A DNA stretch of 64,000 nucleotides from Snuella sedimenti. GTDB taxonomy: Bacteria > Bacteroidota > Bacteroidia > Flavobacteriales > Flavobacteriaceae. Position 1 is the first letter of the stretch, and each line of letters starts with the position of its first letter. The notes beneath the pieces are model-generated. The model did no database searches. It saw nothing but the letters and a program-made list of their open reading frames with translations, and had not been told where the DNA came from. A program made the translations under genes and the position numbers. Location: contig NZ_JAELVQ010000004.1 in assembly GCF_016428595.1 (NCBI RefSeq), forward strand, positions 155,916 through 219,915, read 5' to 3'. Positions 36,332 to 45,885 of this stretch are shown piece by piece.

Positions 36332-38701
36332 AAAAATGAAAAGAAATTTAGTACAGAAGGTTTGTTAGTATGTTTTATAACACCTCTCATTTTACTTTTA
36401 ATTATTAAGTATGCCATTCAGAAATCTGAAATGGGGTATGTTTCGTTAGGCAATCCGATAATGAATATGAATGGGGAGGTAGGGCATTCGCAGGCCAAAT
36501 TGCCCGATACCATCGATTTTATTTTTCATGTAAAGCCTATTCTGTCAGATCGTTGTTATTTATGTCATGGACCGGATGAAGGGACAAGAGAGGGAGGATT
36601 GCGTTTAGATACGCAAGAAGGAGCCTATGCCGCCATAGGTGAACACTTGGATAGACATGCCATTGTGCCCGGAAGCCCTGAGAAAAGTGCAATGATTTCG
36701 CGTATTAATGAAACAGATCAGGAAAAAGTGATGCCTCCTAAAGATTCAAACCTGATGCTAACAGATACCGAAAAACAAATATTGGCCAAGTGGGTAAAGC
36801 AAGGCGCTAAATGGAAAGCGCATTGGGCTTTCATTGCCCCGGTAAAGAAACCGGTCCCACACATAACCGATGCGGATTGGCAGCGTAATGAAATTGATTT
36901 TTTTATAGCTAAACGTTTGGAACAGGAAGGGTTAAAACCTTCGCCGCAGGAAGGAAAAGAAAAGCTGATTAGAAAGTTATATTTTGATCTTACCGGATTG
37001 CCGCCATCACCAGAAAATATCGATGCCTTTCTAGCGGATTCAGACCCGAATGCCTATGAAAAAGTGGTCGATAAACTATTGGCTTCCCCAGCTTATGGAG
37101 AGCGTATGGCAGCAGATTGGCTTGATATTGCCCGCTACGCCGATACGCATGGGTACCAGGACGATCTGGAACGTATTATGTGGCCATGGCGCGATTGGGT
37201 AATTAGTGCTTTTAACAGAAACATGCCCTTCGATAAGTTCATAACTTGGCAATTGGCAGGTGATTTACTGCCCGATGCGAGTTTAGAACAAATCGTTGCC
37301 ACAGGGTTTAACAGAAATCATAAAATTACACAGGAGGGTGGTGTAATTGATGAAGAATACCGCGTAGAGTATGTAATGGACAGAACCAGCACTACGGCTA
37401 AAACATTGCTGGGTTTAACCATGGAATGTGCACGTTGCCATGATCATAAATACGATCCCATTTCTCAAAAGGAATTCTATGGTTTCTATGGCTTTTTCAA
37501 TAAAGTAAAAGAAAGGGGACAGATTAACTTTGGAGAAATACCCGAACCCAATATAAGCATAACACAGAAAGAGATAGCAGAAAGTTTGGCCTTTGTAAAC
37601 ATGCCCGATTCCATAAAAGAGGTAAAGTTAATGGTAATGAAAGATGATGCAGCTAACCGTAAGACCTTTGTCTTAAACAGGGGACAATACGATGCTCCAA
37701 AGGAGGAAGTTGCACCTAGTACCCCAACAAGTATTTTACCATTTCCTGAGACCTACGCCAATAACCGACTAGGACTGGCCAAGTGGTTTTTCGATGAAAC
37801 GAACCCTTTAACAGCGCGAGTTGCAGTAAATAGAATGTGGCAGCAAGTATTTGGAGTGGGCCTCGTGTCGACTTCCGATGATTTTGGGAACCAGGGCGCT
37901 TTGCCTTCCCATCCCGAACTTTTGGACTGGTTGGCCGTTACTTTTAGGGAAGAAGGATGGGATATGAAAAAAATGTACAAGCGTATGGTCATGTCGAGTA
38001 CCTACCGCCAGACCTCTAAAGTGAGTTTGGAACTATTAGAGGCAGATCCCGATAATGTGTTGTTGGCCCGAAGTACCCGAAGCAGGCTTACAGCAGAAAT
38101 GATACGTGACAATGCTTTGGCAGTAAGTGGGTTATTGGTCAATAAGCTTGGTGGTCCCAGTGTAAAACCTTATCAGCCCGAGGGCTTATGGGCAGAGACT
38201 TCATCGGGGGTACAGGGGCAGCTTATCAAGTATAAGCCCGATAAAGGAGAAAATAAGTACCGAAGAAGTTTATATACATTTTGGAAACGCACAATACCAC
38301 CACCGTCCATGGCTATATTTGATGCGCCTACTAGGGATTTTTGTGAAGTAAAGCGTCAAAAAACCAGTACGCCCTTACAGGCATTGGTCATGATGAATGA
38401 CCCGCAGTTAATGGAAGCATCAGAAACGTTGGCGCGCAGTATATTAAAAGACACCCAGACACCTGAAGAGGAACGCATAAAATATATTTTCAGGAAAATA
38501 ACGTCTCGTTACCCTGATGAAAAAGAAGTAGAAACACTTAGAGGCTACATTAGTAAAGTAAAGCGTAACGACGAAGGCTCCAGCCATAGTAATATAGATT
38601 CACAAAAACAAGGATCAACCATGTCTTCAGAAGACTTAAAGGCTTACACTACAATGATAAGCTTAATTTTCAATTTAGACGAATCAATGATCAAAGGATA
38701 G
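36329..38701 (+). CDS. PSD1-type cytochrome c domain protein (PSCyt1/DUF1549/DUF1553)
   Basis: 790 residues from ATG 36329, chosen because the leader copy at 58056 has a stop codon where the in-frame ATG 36305 would be read, while both copies end at CAGATG. One N-terminal membrane helix (~12-30), a haem c domain with CYLCH (C76, C79, H80) and the 'MPPKDSNLML' loop, the DUF1549 region ('KLIRKLYFDLTGLPPS', 'SPAYGERMAADWLDIARYAD'), a second haem-like motif CARCH (~367), and the DUF1553 region ('NPLTARVAVNRMWQQVFGVG', 'RRSLYTFWKRTIPPP'). Shorter than the ~1000-residue Planctomycete forms. Paired with a DUF1501 gene 4 bp downstream. Biochemical role is not known; periplasmic redox enzyme is likely. 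Confidence 0.9.
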   Translation: MKNEKKFSTEGLLVCFITPLILLLIIKYAIQKSEMGYVSLGNPIMNMNGEVGHSQAKLPDTIDFIFHVKPILSDRCYLCHGPDEGTREGGLRLDTQEGAYAAIGEHLDRHAIVPGSPEKSAMISRINETDQEKVMPPKDSNLMLTDTEKQILAKWVKQGAKWKAHWAFIAPVKKPVPHITDADWQRNEIDFFIAKRLEQEGLKPSPQEGKEKLIRKLYFDLTGLPPSPENIDAFLADSDPNAYEKVVDKLLASPAYGERMAADWLDIARYADTHGYQDDLERIMWPWRDWVISAFNRNMPFDKFITWQLAGDLLPDASLEQIVATGFNRNHKITQEGGVIDEEYRVEYVMDRTSTTAKTLLGLTMECARCHDHKYDPISQKEFYGFYGFFNKVKERGQINFGEIPEPNISITQKEIAESLAFVNMPDSIKEVKLMVMKDDAANRKTFVLNRGQYDAPKEEVAPSTPTSILPFPETYANNRLGLAKWFFDETNPLTARVAVNRMWQQVFGVGLVSTSDDFGNQGALPSHPELLDWLAVTFREEGWDMKKMYKRMVMSSTYRQTSKVSLELLEADPDNVLLARSTRSRLTAEMIRDNALAVSGLLVNKLGGPSVKPYQPEGLWAETSSGVQGQLIKYKPDKGENKYRRSLYTFWKRTIPPPSMAIFDAPTRDFCEVKRQKTSTPLQALVMMNDPQLMEASETLARSILKDTQTPEEERIKYIFRKITSRYPDEKEVETLRGYISKVKRNDEGSSHSNIDSQKQGSTMSSEDLKAYTTMISLIFNLDESMIKG

Positions 38702-38705
38702 TAAT

Positions 38706-40169
38706 ATGGATGAATTCACGCAACATTTAATCAATAACAACAGACGTCATTTCCTAAAGAAATTAGGAGTAGGTATTGGCGGGTTGGCAGTAGCCTCCAT
38801 GGTCGATCCTTTTTCTATTATTGATGGGAAAAATAATTTTGCTCAAAACATATTGCCTGTTAACTCACTTCATTTTGCTCCCAAGGCAAAACGTGTGATT
38901 TACCTTTTTCAAAGTGGAGGGCCTTCACAGTTAGAACTTTTTGATTATAAACCATTGCTTAATAAAATGAGAGGTGAGGATCTTCCGGATTCGGTCAGGC
39001 AAGGACAAAGATTAACAGGAATGACATCGGGGCAGGAGCGTTTTCCTTTGGTAGGCAGTAATTTTAAATTCGATCAGTATGGAGAATCCCGAGCTTGGGT
39101 AAGTGAGTTAATGCCTTATACCGCAAAGATAGTGGACGAATTATGTTTTATAAAATCGGTACATACCGAAGCTATTAATCACGATCCGGCAATTACCTTT
39201 TTTCAAACCGGTTCGCAGCAAGCAGGCAGGCCCAGTATAGGCTCTTGGTTTAGTTACGGATTAGGAAGTTTAAATGAGAACCTGCCAACATTCACCGTGC
39301 TTTTGTCTAGGGGAACGGGACGGCCGGTTTCCCAGCCATTGTATTCCAGGCTTTGGGGCAATGGATTTTTAAATTCCCTGCACCAGGGCGTACAGTTTAG
39401 ATCGGGTAAAGATCCCGTGCTGTATCTCAAAAACCCTGAAAACATTACCAGAAAAGATCGACGTTTAATTCTGGATCATATTAGTGAACTCAATCTTAAA
39501 CAAGAGGCGGAATTTGGCGATCCCGAGATTAGGAGCAGGGTGGCTCAGTACGAAATGGCCTATCGTATGCAAACCTCGGTGCCAGAAACCATGGATGTGG
39601 CAAGCGAGCCCGAACATATAATAAATATGTATGGAGAAGATGCCAAAACGCCGGGAACCTATGCAGCAAACTGTTTATTAGCCAGAAGACTTGCAGAAAG
39701 AGATGTGCGGTTTATTCAGTTATATCATATGGGATGGGATCAGCATGAACACTTGCCGGCTCAAATTGAAAAGCAATCTAAAGATATAGATCAGGCAACA
39801 GCAGCATTGATACAGGATTTGAAACAAAGAGGCTTGCTTGAAGATACGTTGGTCATTTGGGGAGGGGAGTTCGGGCGAACCAATTATTGTCAAGGGAAGC
39901 TAACAGGGACTAATTACGGACGTGATCACCACCCTAAATGCTTTACGATGTTTATGGCCGGAGGTGGTGTTAAACCGGGGTTTTCCTATGGTCAAACAGA
40001 CGAATTCGGATATAATATTACACAGGATCCCGTACATGTGCACGATATACAAGCCACCATCATGCATCTAATGGGAATAGATCATACTAAATTAACCTAT
40101 AAGCACCAAGGACGTCGATTCCGCTTAACGGATATTGGAGGACATGTGGTACATGATATTTTAACTTAA
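38706..40169 (+). CDS. DUF1501 protein (sulfatase/alkaline phosphatase-like fold, Tat signal)
   Basis: 487 residues. N-terminal Tat signal 'NNRRHFLKKLGVGIGGLAV' (RRxFLKK). Family signatures: 'KRVIYLFQSGGPSQLELFDY', 'SVHTEAINHDPAITFFQTG', 'GRPSIGSWFSYGLG', 'DVRFIQLYHMGWDQHEHLP', 'LVIWGGEFGRTNYCQG' and 'GRDHHPKCFTMFMAGGGVKP'. Exported folded to the periplasm, consistent with a cofactor or metal. DUF1501 genes nearly always follow PSD1 genes, and the two products are thought to act together. No activity is established for the family. Confidence 0.93.
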   Translation: MDEFTQHLINNNRRHFLKKLGVGIGGLAVASMVDPFSIIDGKNNFAQNILPVNSLHFAPKAKRVIYLFQSGGPSQLELFDYKPLLNKMRGEDLPDSVRQGQRLTGMTSGQERFPLVGSNFKFDQYGESRAWVSELMPYTAKIVDELCFIKSVHTEAINHDPAITFFQTGSQQAGRPSIGSWFSYGLGSLNENLPTFTVLLSRGTGRPVSQPLYSRLWGNGFLNSLHQGVQFRSGKDPVLYLKNPENITRKDRRLILDHISELNLKQEAEFGDPEIRSRVAQYEMAYRMQTSVPETMDVASEPEHIINMYGEDAKTPGTYAANCLLARRLAERDVRFIQLYHMGWDQHEHLPAQIEKQSKDIDQATAALIQDLKQRGLLEDTLVIWGGEFGRTNYCQGKLTGTNYGRDHHPKCFTMFMAGGGVKPGFSYGQTDEFGYNITQDPVHVHDIQATIMHLMGIDHTKLTYKHQGRRFRLTDIGGHVVHDILT

Positions 40170-40248
40170 ATGATCGCATAGAATAGCCGATTGGGTGGCT
40201 GTATTGGTATTAAAAGCTCAAATAATATGGAGCTCAAACAATGAGTAA

Positions 40249-41649
40249 ATGAGACACAGACATAGTAAATATTATATTATTGGGGTGGTGTTATTAACAT
40301 TACTGATTTTATTACTGCTTAGTGTCGATATGGCCCCCCGGGTTATATTAACATTAGGACGTTTACATCCTTTAATTTTGCATTTGCCAATTGGAGCCCT
40401 TATTGTAACTTTTTTTCTTGATATTTTGGGACGTGTAAAGGGGAACTATCCTAAAGTAATTATTATTTATGCATTGGGCTTTTCATCTGTTTTTTCAATT
40501 ATAGCCTGTGTTTTTGGTTACATTTTGTCCTTGGAAGGCGGGTATTCAGAGCAAACCTTAAAACTCCATTTGTGGATGGGGATCCTTACAACCGTTTTAA
40601 CAACCGTGTTATTTGTTTTAAGTTTTGTAAAGAGTAAAAAAGCAAAAGTGATTTTTGTGCCTTTTTTTATACTAACCATTTGTTCTATTAGTATAGCAGG
40701 GCATTATGGAAGCGTATTGACCCATGGATCGGATTTTTTAACCGAATTTATAAAGGCTCCAGAGCCGGTTAAACCAATAACCCACGTAGATAGTCTTCGG
40801 TTGTATGATGATGTCGTCTTTAAAATTTTTGATGCTAAATGCATACAATGCCATAATTCGACAAAACGAAAAGGAGGACTATCTTTAAGTTCGAAGGAAA
40901 GTTTGTTTTCTGGAGGGGATTCCGGAAAGGCAATCATAAAGCAAAATGCTAAGGAAAGCTTGCTGTATGAGCTTTGTATACTGCCCATATCAGACGATAA
41001 GCATATGCCTCCGGAAGGGAAGCCCCAATTGACTAAAAAGGAACTGTGGTTGGTTGAATACTGGATTAACCAGGATGATAATACGAACCATAGAGTCGCT
41101 TCACTTCCTAAAAATGATACCTTGAGAACATTCCTTAAAGATTATCTTGTTATTGATAAAGTATTTATAGAAGAGGCTACTGCTGAAGCATTGAATGCCG
41201 TAATAGATAAAGGGTTTCTGGTTCGAAAGATCGCTCCTCAAGAAGCAGGATTGTGGGTGTCTTATAAGAATAAGGAGCTACCTAAGGATGGAATTAATAG
41301 CCTATCCGAGCTTAAAGACCAAATTGTAGAACTCGATTTGGGAAATACCAATTTGTCTGATGATATGACCGGCGTCCTGAAAAAAATGAAAAATATTGTC
41401 AAGTTAGACCTTAACGGCACTAAAATAACAGATAAAACATTGAACAGATTGGCAAAACTGGAACAACTAAGGGCAATTACGCTTTATAATACCAGTATTA
41501 GCAGTACTGGTCTAAAAAAACTATTGAGTTCCATAACTCCGGACCGGATCTATGCTTGGCAAACCGAAATAGACCAAACTACTGCCAGACACTTAGAGCG
41601 CAAATATAATATGTATGTTGATGTTGGTTTGTTTACGGACATTAAATAA
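40249..41649 (+). CDS. DUF2231-like membrane protein with c-type cytochrome and LRR-like tail
   Basis: 466 residues. Residues ~1-160 carry about five membrane helices with the DUF2231-type segment 'LGRLHPLILHLPIGALIV'. A haem c domain follows with CIQCH (C198, C201, H202) and 'MPPEGKPQLTKKELWLVEYW'. The C-terminal ~150 residues have leucine-rich-repeat-like units ('IVELDLGNTNLSD', 'IVKLDLNGTKITD', 'RAITLYNTSIS'). Third member of the Planctomycete-like set, probably the membrane electron acceptor of the PSD1 protein. The start overlaps a three-codon ATGAGTAAATGA frame. The 79-bp gap before it has two short hairpins but no T-tract. Confidence 0.88.
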   Translation: MRHRHSKYYIIGVVLLTLLILLLLSVDMAPRVILTLGRLHPLILHLPIGALIVTFFLDILGRVKGNYPKVIIIYALGFSSVFSIIACVFGYILSLEGGYSEQTLKLHLWMGILTTVLTTVLFVLSFVKSKKAKVIFVPFFILTICSISIAGHYGSVLTHGSDFLTEFIKAPEPVKPITHVDSLRLYDDVVFKIFDAKCIQCHNSTKRKGGLSLSSKESLFSGGDSGKAIIKQNAKESLLYELCILPISDDKHMPPEGKPQLTKKELWLVEYWINQDDNTNHRVASLPKNDTLRTFLKDYLVIDKVFIEEATAEALNAVIDKGFLVRKIAPQEAGLWVSYKNKELPKDGINSLSELKDQIVELDLGNTNLSDDMTGVLKKMKNIVKLDLNGTKITDKTLNRLAKLEQLRAITLYNTSISSTGLKKLLSSITPDRIYAWQTEIDQTTARHLERKYNMYVDVGLFTDIK

Positions 41650-41771
41650 AAAATTACAGGAGGATGACCTTAATATTTTTAATGAAGTTGTAATACAGTG
41701 GCGATTAACCAATGCATACAAATTGTAGACTGCCATTAAGCATAGTAACAAATGGTGCTCTGTTTTACACA

Positions 41772-41779
41772 TATATTTG
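41772..41779 (+). promoter_or_regulatory. -7 promoter box TATATTTG
   Basis: Exact TAnnTTTG match 111 bp before the next gene in a 240-bp AT-rich gap. It lacks the ATGTnTAnACAT palindrome of the other utilization promoters. Confidence 0.5.
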
Positions 41780-41889
41780 TGTTACCTATAGATTAAAAAA
41801 AGGGAGCAGGGCTTATTAATCAAGATAATTGATCTTGAATTTAAATAATCAGGGGATTTAAATACGAATATTAAAGAAAAAATTATAAT

Positions 41890-42987
41890 ATGGACAATCT
41901 AACTAAAAAGTTAAAAACATCGTTTATTTATATAATCGTTATAATAGTAAGCTACGGTTGTAATTCGCTAGGAAGTAAGAAAACTGAAGAACAACGGGAG
42001 CTGAGTTTAAATTCTGAAGCATCTGTTAGCATTGCATTTAAGGTTTTATCATTAAATATTTGGAAAGAAGAGGCCGAAGGTGCTTTTGAAGCACTGGTAG
42101 AAGTTATTTTACAGTCTCAAGCAGATATAATGATGTTTTGTGAGGTAAATAACGCCAAGGATTTTGGAGAACAGATGGTTGGTGCATTGAAAAACAAAGG
42201 AAAGACATACTATTATTTCGATTCAGGAATATCAACAATGGTGCTTTCCAAGTGGCCAATTAAGGATGGCTCTGAAACGATATCAAAAGCGGTGGGACAA
42301 TTAATTACTAAGGCTATTGTTGATCTGGGAGAAAATAAAAGCCTAACGGTTTACGCAGCCCATTTAGATTATACCCACTATGCCTGCTATTTGCCAAGAG
42401 GTTATGATGGAAATTCCTGGAAGAAGCTGCCAGAGCCTATAGTTGATGTTAACTTAATATTACAAGAAAATTTGGCGTCGGTTCGTGATGAGGCCATTGA
42501 TGTTTTTGTGAAGGATGCTAAGCAGGAGCAAGATAAAGGGAACATAATCCTTTTAGCTGGCGATTTTAACGAACCCTCGCATTTAGACTGGACAGAAGCG
42601 ACCAAAAACCAATTCGACCATAATGGTGCCATAGTGCCGTGGCAGAATAGCTTAACATTACAGGAAAATGGCTATCTTGATGCCTACCGTGTAAAATATC
42701 CTAATCCTGTAACCCACCCAGGGTTCACCTGGCCAGCTTTTACTGCAGACGTAGAACTGTCTGAATTGTCATGGGCTAAGGAAGCCGATGAGAGGGATCG
42801 CATCGATTTTATTTATTATAACAAAAATGAGCGTTTGGTTTTGGAGGATGTTATTATAGTGGGGCCTTCTGAAAGTATTTTAAAAGGAGAAAGAATGGAA
42901 GAAGGGGCTTCAGATAAATTTTTGGAACCTATGGGCAAATGGCTTACGGATCATAAAGGAGTCTTGGCAACATTTAAAATTAAATAA
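41890..42987 (+). CDS. endonuclease/exonuclease/phosphatase (EEP) family lipoprotein
   Basis: 365 residues. Lipoprotein signal with lipobox SYGC (Cys ~24). EEP motifs in order: 'FKVLSLNIWKEEA' (N-terminal Asn), 'ADIMMFCEVNNAKDFG' (metal Glu), 'AAHLDYTHYACYLPRG', 'LLAGDFNEPSHLDW' (GDFN), 'RDRIDFIYYNKNE' and 'LTDHKGVLATFKI' (Asp-His). The fold covers DNases, phosphatases and sphingomyelinases; as an exported lipoprotein in a sugar locus it is more likely a phosphodiesterase acting on a phosphate- or lipid-linked substrate than a nuclease. No direct evidence for substrate. Confidence 0.88.
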   Translation: MDNLTKKLKTSFIYIIVIIVSYGCNSLGSKKTEEQRELSLNSEASVSIAFKVLSLNIWKEEAEGAFEALVEVILQSQADIMMFCEVNNAKDFGEQMVGALKNKGKTYYYFDSGISTMVLSKWPIKDGSETISKAVGQLITKAIVDLGENKSLTVYAAHLDYTHYACYLPRGYDGNSWKKLPEPIVDVNLILQENLASVRDEAIDVFVKDAKQEQDKGNIILLAGDFNEPSHLDWTEATKNQFDHNGAIVPWQNSLTLQENGYLDAYRVKYPNPVTHPGFTWPAFTADVELSELSWAKEADERDRIDFIYYNKNERLVLEDVIIVGPSESILKGERMEEGASDKFLEPMGKWLTDHKGVLATFKIK

Positions 42988-43046
42988 GTACGGTGTTTTT
43001 ATGAAAGTAAAGCAAGGGCAAAACAAAGTCACTAAGGTGTTTGATT

Positions 43047-43061
43047 CAAAAGATTCTTTTG
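43047..43061. other. small hairpin CAAAAGA-T-TCTTTTG in the gap before the GH92 gene
   Basis: Perfect 7-bp inverted repeat 60 bp after the EEP gene. Possibly a weak transcript end. Otherwise the 440-bp gap up to the GH92 gene contains only the promoter at 43241 and a 12-codon frame (43386-43424) right before the gene. Confidence 0.3.
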
Positions 43062-43240
43062 TTAGTCCGTTATCCAAATTGAAATGGTATAATTAACGCT
43101 GTGCCCTGTAGCAGTGGAATGTGATAGATATTTTGCACCTGCAAGTTAAAAGATGTCCAGTATCCTTTTGACTGATGTTGAAAAACATAAAATATGAAAT
43201 CCCAATATAAATGGAGGATGTTAAAATCAATAATGTTAAT

Positions 43241-43269
43241 ATGTTTATACATATAAAATATTATATTTG
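43241..43269 (+). promoter_or_regulatory. promoter with ATGTTTATACAT operator before the GH92 gene
   Basis: Imperfect palindrome 43241-43252, 9 bp, then -7 box TATATTTG (43262-43269). Same arrangement as before the susC, GH2 and PSD1 genes. The leader to the start codon is about 150 nt. Confidence 0.72.
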
Positions 43270-43427
43270 CTTTTGGCAAAAGACTATTTTTCAAATTGCT
43301 ATTGACTGTTTATAATGAAAGTACAGTTTGGCCATTGAATTGGCTTGCCTATAAAATTTAAAGAGTATCCTTTAGATAGGGTGTCATGAATAATTTTAAT
43401 CTAATTATTAAACAATACGATTAACCA

Positions 43428-45731
43428 ATGAATACAAATTTTAGACTTTCGGTCATTATAGCATTTTTATATGGTTTTACTGTCTTTGGACAACCCAATA
43501 AAGAACCCGTAGACTATGTAGATGTGTTTATGGGAACCTCCAATTCCCGTTGGATGTTGGGACCACATGCCACGATGCCATTTGGAATGGTACAGTTGGG
43601 GCCGGACAATCAAGGCGCCAATCAAGGATATAACTGGATGGCAGGTTATGAATATGCCATAAATAGTGTGGATGGTTTTAGCCATATACATGCCTGGACG
43701 ATGGCAGGTTTACGCATAATGCCTACCACGGCAGATTTGGCATTTACCGACCAACCAACCGATGCGCCTTATAAAGGTGCTGGTGCAGGCCCACATTCAC
43801 GTATTTTAAAAGATTCAGAAAAGGCTTCACCAGGGTATTACTCGGTTTATTTGTACGATCATGATGTACAAGCAGAAATGGCGGTAACAACCAGATGTGG
43901 ATTACAACGTTATACCTTTCCAGAAAAGAAAGAATCCAGAATATTAATTGATTTGCTTTTTCCTGCGGAATACAATTTTAATATAAGCGAGGCTAAAATA
44001 ACCAAAGTATCAGATACAGAGATTGAAGGCTATGCCATGTCGCATACAGGAGGTTTTAACGATTATAAATTATGCTTTGTGCTGCAATTCGATAAACCTT
44101 TTCAAAGTATGAATACCTGGATAGGTTCAAAGTTAAAACCTAATAATAATGAAGTGTCCGGTAAAGGAGATGTTGGGGCATTTGTAACGTATTCCACAAA
44201 AGAAGGCGAGCAGGTTTACGTGCGCTCTGGTATTTCTCTAGTTAGCATAGAACAGGCCCGGTTGAATTTAAAAACCGAGATGGAACCTTTTGGATGGGAT
44301 ATTGAAGCTGTGAAAAACAATGCGCGCGATGTATGGAATAAGCGTCTTTCAACCATTAAAGTAGAAGGGGGTACCGAAGAAGATAAAAGAAAGTTTTATA
44401 CCAATTTATATCGTGTGTATGCGGCAAAACAAACCTGGAACGATGTTAATGGCAAATATGTAGACCCTTGCGAAAATGTACAACAACTACCCGCAGGTGC
44501 CGACATTTATGGCGGGGATGCCTTTTGGAATTCGTTTTGGAATCTTAACGGGTTGCTATCGATGGTATCGCCGGATATTATGAAAAATTGGGTGATTACC
44601 CAACTGGAGTTATTCGATAAAACAGGGTGGACCGGTAAAGGCCCTACCGGTTTGGAGTATTCCGGAATTATGGAAGGATCACATGAAATGGCACTCATGT
44701 TAAGTGCTTATCAAAAGGGCATCTATACTGAAAACCCTGAAAAATTATACGCCGCCATGAAAAAAAATGTAACCGTACAGGGCGGTCATAATGATTGCGG
44801 TGGATGGGTAGGAAATGTAGCTTTGGATACCTATATTAAATATGGGTATATGCCAAGGGATTTAGGTGTGACCAATAAAACCTTGGATTATGCTTTCGAT
44901 GATTGGTGTGTGGCGCAGATGGCGAAGGCATTGGGAAACAAAAAAGACTATAAATTTTTCTTAAAACGCTCGGAGAGTTATAAAAATAATTTTCATCCAG
45001 AGCTTAAATATATAGTGCCTAAAGACAGTCAGGGCAAATGGAAAGAAGATTACAATCCATTTGATAATGATAACCTCATAGAAGGTAATGGCTGGCAATA
45101 TACCTTATATGTTCCACATGACATCCCCAGTGTGGTTAATATGGTTGGAAAAGACCTGTTTAATGACCGATTGGAAAAAGGTTTTGAAGCGTCTAAAGCA
45201 CATAAATATGCGGCGCATGCCTTGGATAGAACAGGGGGGCAAAAGTCGGAATATTATATAAATCAGGGCAATCAGGTGAATATGCAAGCTTCCTGGCTAT
45301 TCAATTACTCAGGAAAACCCTGGCTAACCCAAAAATATACAAGGGATATTATGGAAACCTATTACGGATCTACACCGTATCATGGTTGGGAAGGCGATGA
45401 AGACGAAGGGCAAATGGGCGCCTGGTTTGTTATGAGCTCTATGGGGTTTTTTGAAATGAATGGTGGTGGTGATGCCGAACCTATAGTGGATATCAGTAGC
45501 CCCTTATTCGAAAAAATAACAATTCATCTGGATAATGCTTTCTATAAAGGAAAAACGTTTGTTATTGAGGCTAAAAACAATTCTAAAGAAAATATCTATA
45601 TCCAGTCCGCAAGTTTAAACGGAAAGAAGCTAAACGGCTTTCAAATTAAATTTGATGATATCGTGAACGGGGGCAAACTGGAGCTTCTTATGGGGTCGAA
45701 GCCAAACCAACAGTGGGGTATAGAAAGATAG
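43428..45731 (+). CDS. glycoside hydrolase family 92 alpha-mannosidase
   Basis: 767 residues; signal peptide ending near VFGQ, periplasmic. GH92 enzymes are calcium-dependent exo-alpha-mannosidases with inverting mechanism. Signatures: 'VDVFMGTSNSRWMLGPHATM' then 'PFGMVQLGPDNQGANQGYNW' at the N-terminus, 'GFSHIHAWTMAG', 'RFYTNLYRVY'-like 'KRKFYTNLYRVYAAKQTWND', 'GGDAFWNSFWNLNGLLSM', 'GGHNDCGGWVGN' and the catalytic 'GWEGDEDEGQMGAWFVMSS' (~653-671, acid in GDEDEGQ). Single gene between a strong promoter and CotH. It points to mannose-containing glycan, as in N-glycans or mannans. Confidence 0.95.
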   Translation: MNTNFRLSVIIAFLYGFTVFGQPNKEPVDYVDVFMGTSNSRWMLGPHATMPFGMVQLGPDNQGANQGYNWMAGYEYAINSVDGFSHIHAWTMAGLRIMPTTADLAFTDQPTDAPYKGAGAGPHSRILKDSEKASPGYYSVYLYDHDVQAEMAVTTRCGLQRYTFPEKKESRILIDLLFPAEYNFNISEAKITKVSDTEIEGYAMSHTGGFNDYKLCFVLQFDKPFQSMNTWIGSKLKPNNNEVSGKGDVGAFVTYSTKEGEQVYVRSGISLVSIEQARLNLKTEMEPFGWDIEAVKNNARDVWNKRLSTIKVEGGTEEDKRKFYTNLYRVYAAKQTWNDVNGKYVDPCENVQQLPAGADIYGGDAFWNSFWNLNGLLSMVSPDIMKNWVITQLELFDKTGWTGKGPTGLEYSGIMEGSHEMALMLSAYQKGIYTENPEKLYAAMKKNVTVQGGHNDCGGWVGNVALDTYIKYGYMPRDLGVTNKTLDYAFDDWCVAQMAKALGNKKDYKFFLKRSESYKNNFHPELKYIVPKDSQGKWKEDYNPFDNDNLIEGNGWQYTLYVPHDIPSVVNMVGKDLFNDRLEKGFEASKAHKYAAHALDRTGGQKSEYYINQGNQVNMQASWLFNYSGKPWLTQKYTRDIMETYYGSTPYHGWEGDEDEGQMGAWFVMSSMGFFEMNGGGDAEPIVDISSPLFEKITIHLDNAFYKGKTFVIEAKNNSKENIYIQSASLNGKKLNGFQIKFDDIVNGGKLELLMGSKPNQQWGIER

Positions 45732-45885
45732 GATGGAGTTAAATGTAAGTTCATGAAATTGTTTCAGTGCTTTTGGATAATAAACTTTTAAAAGGATCAA
45801 AAAGGGATGCTTTGTTTGTAAAAATAGATTGTTATATAGCATTGCTGTAAAATAACCTTTTAGCTTATACATCTTAATAATTACA

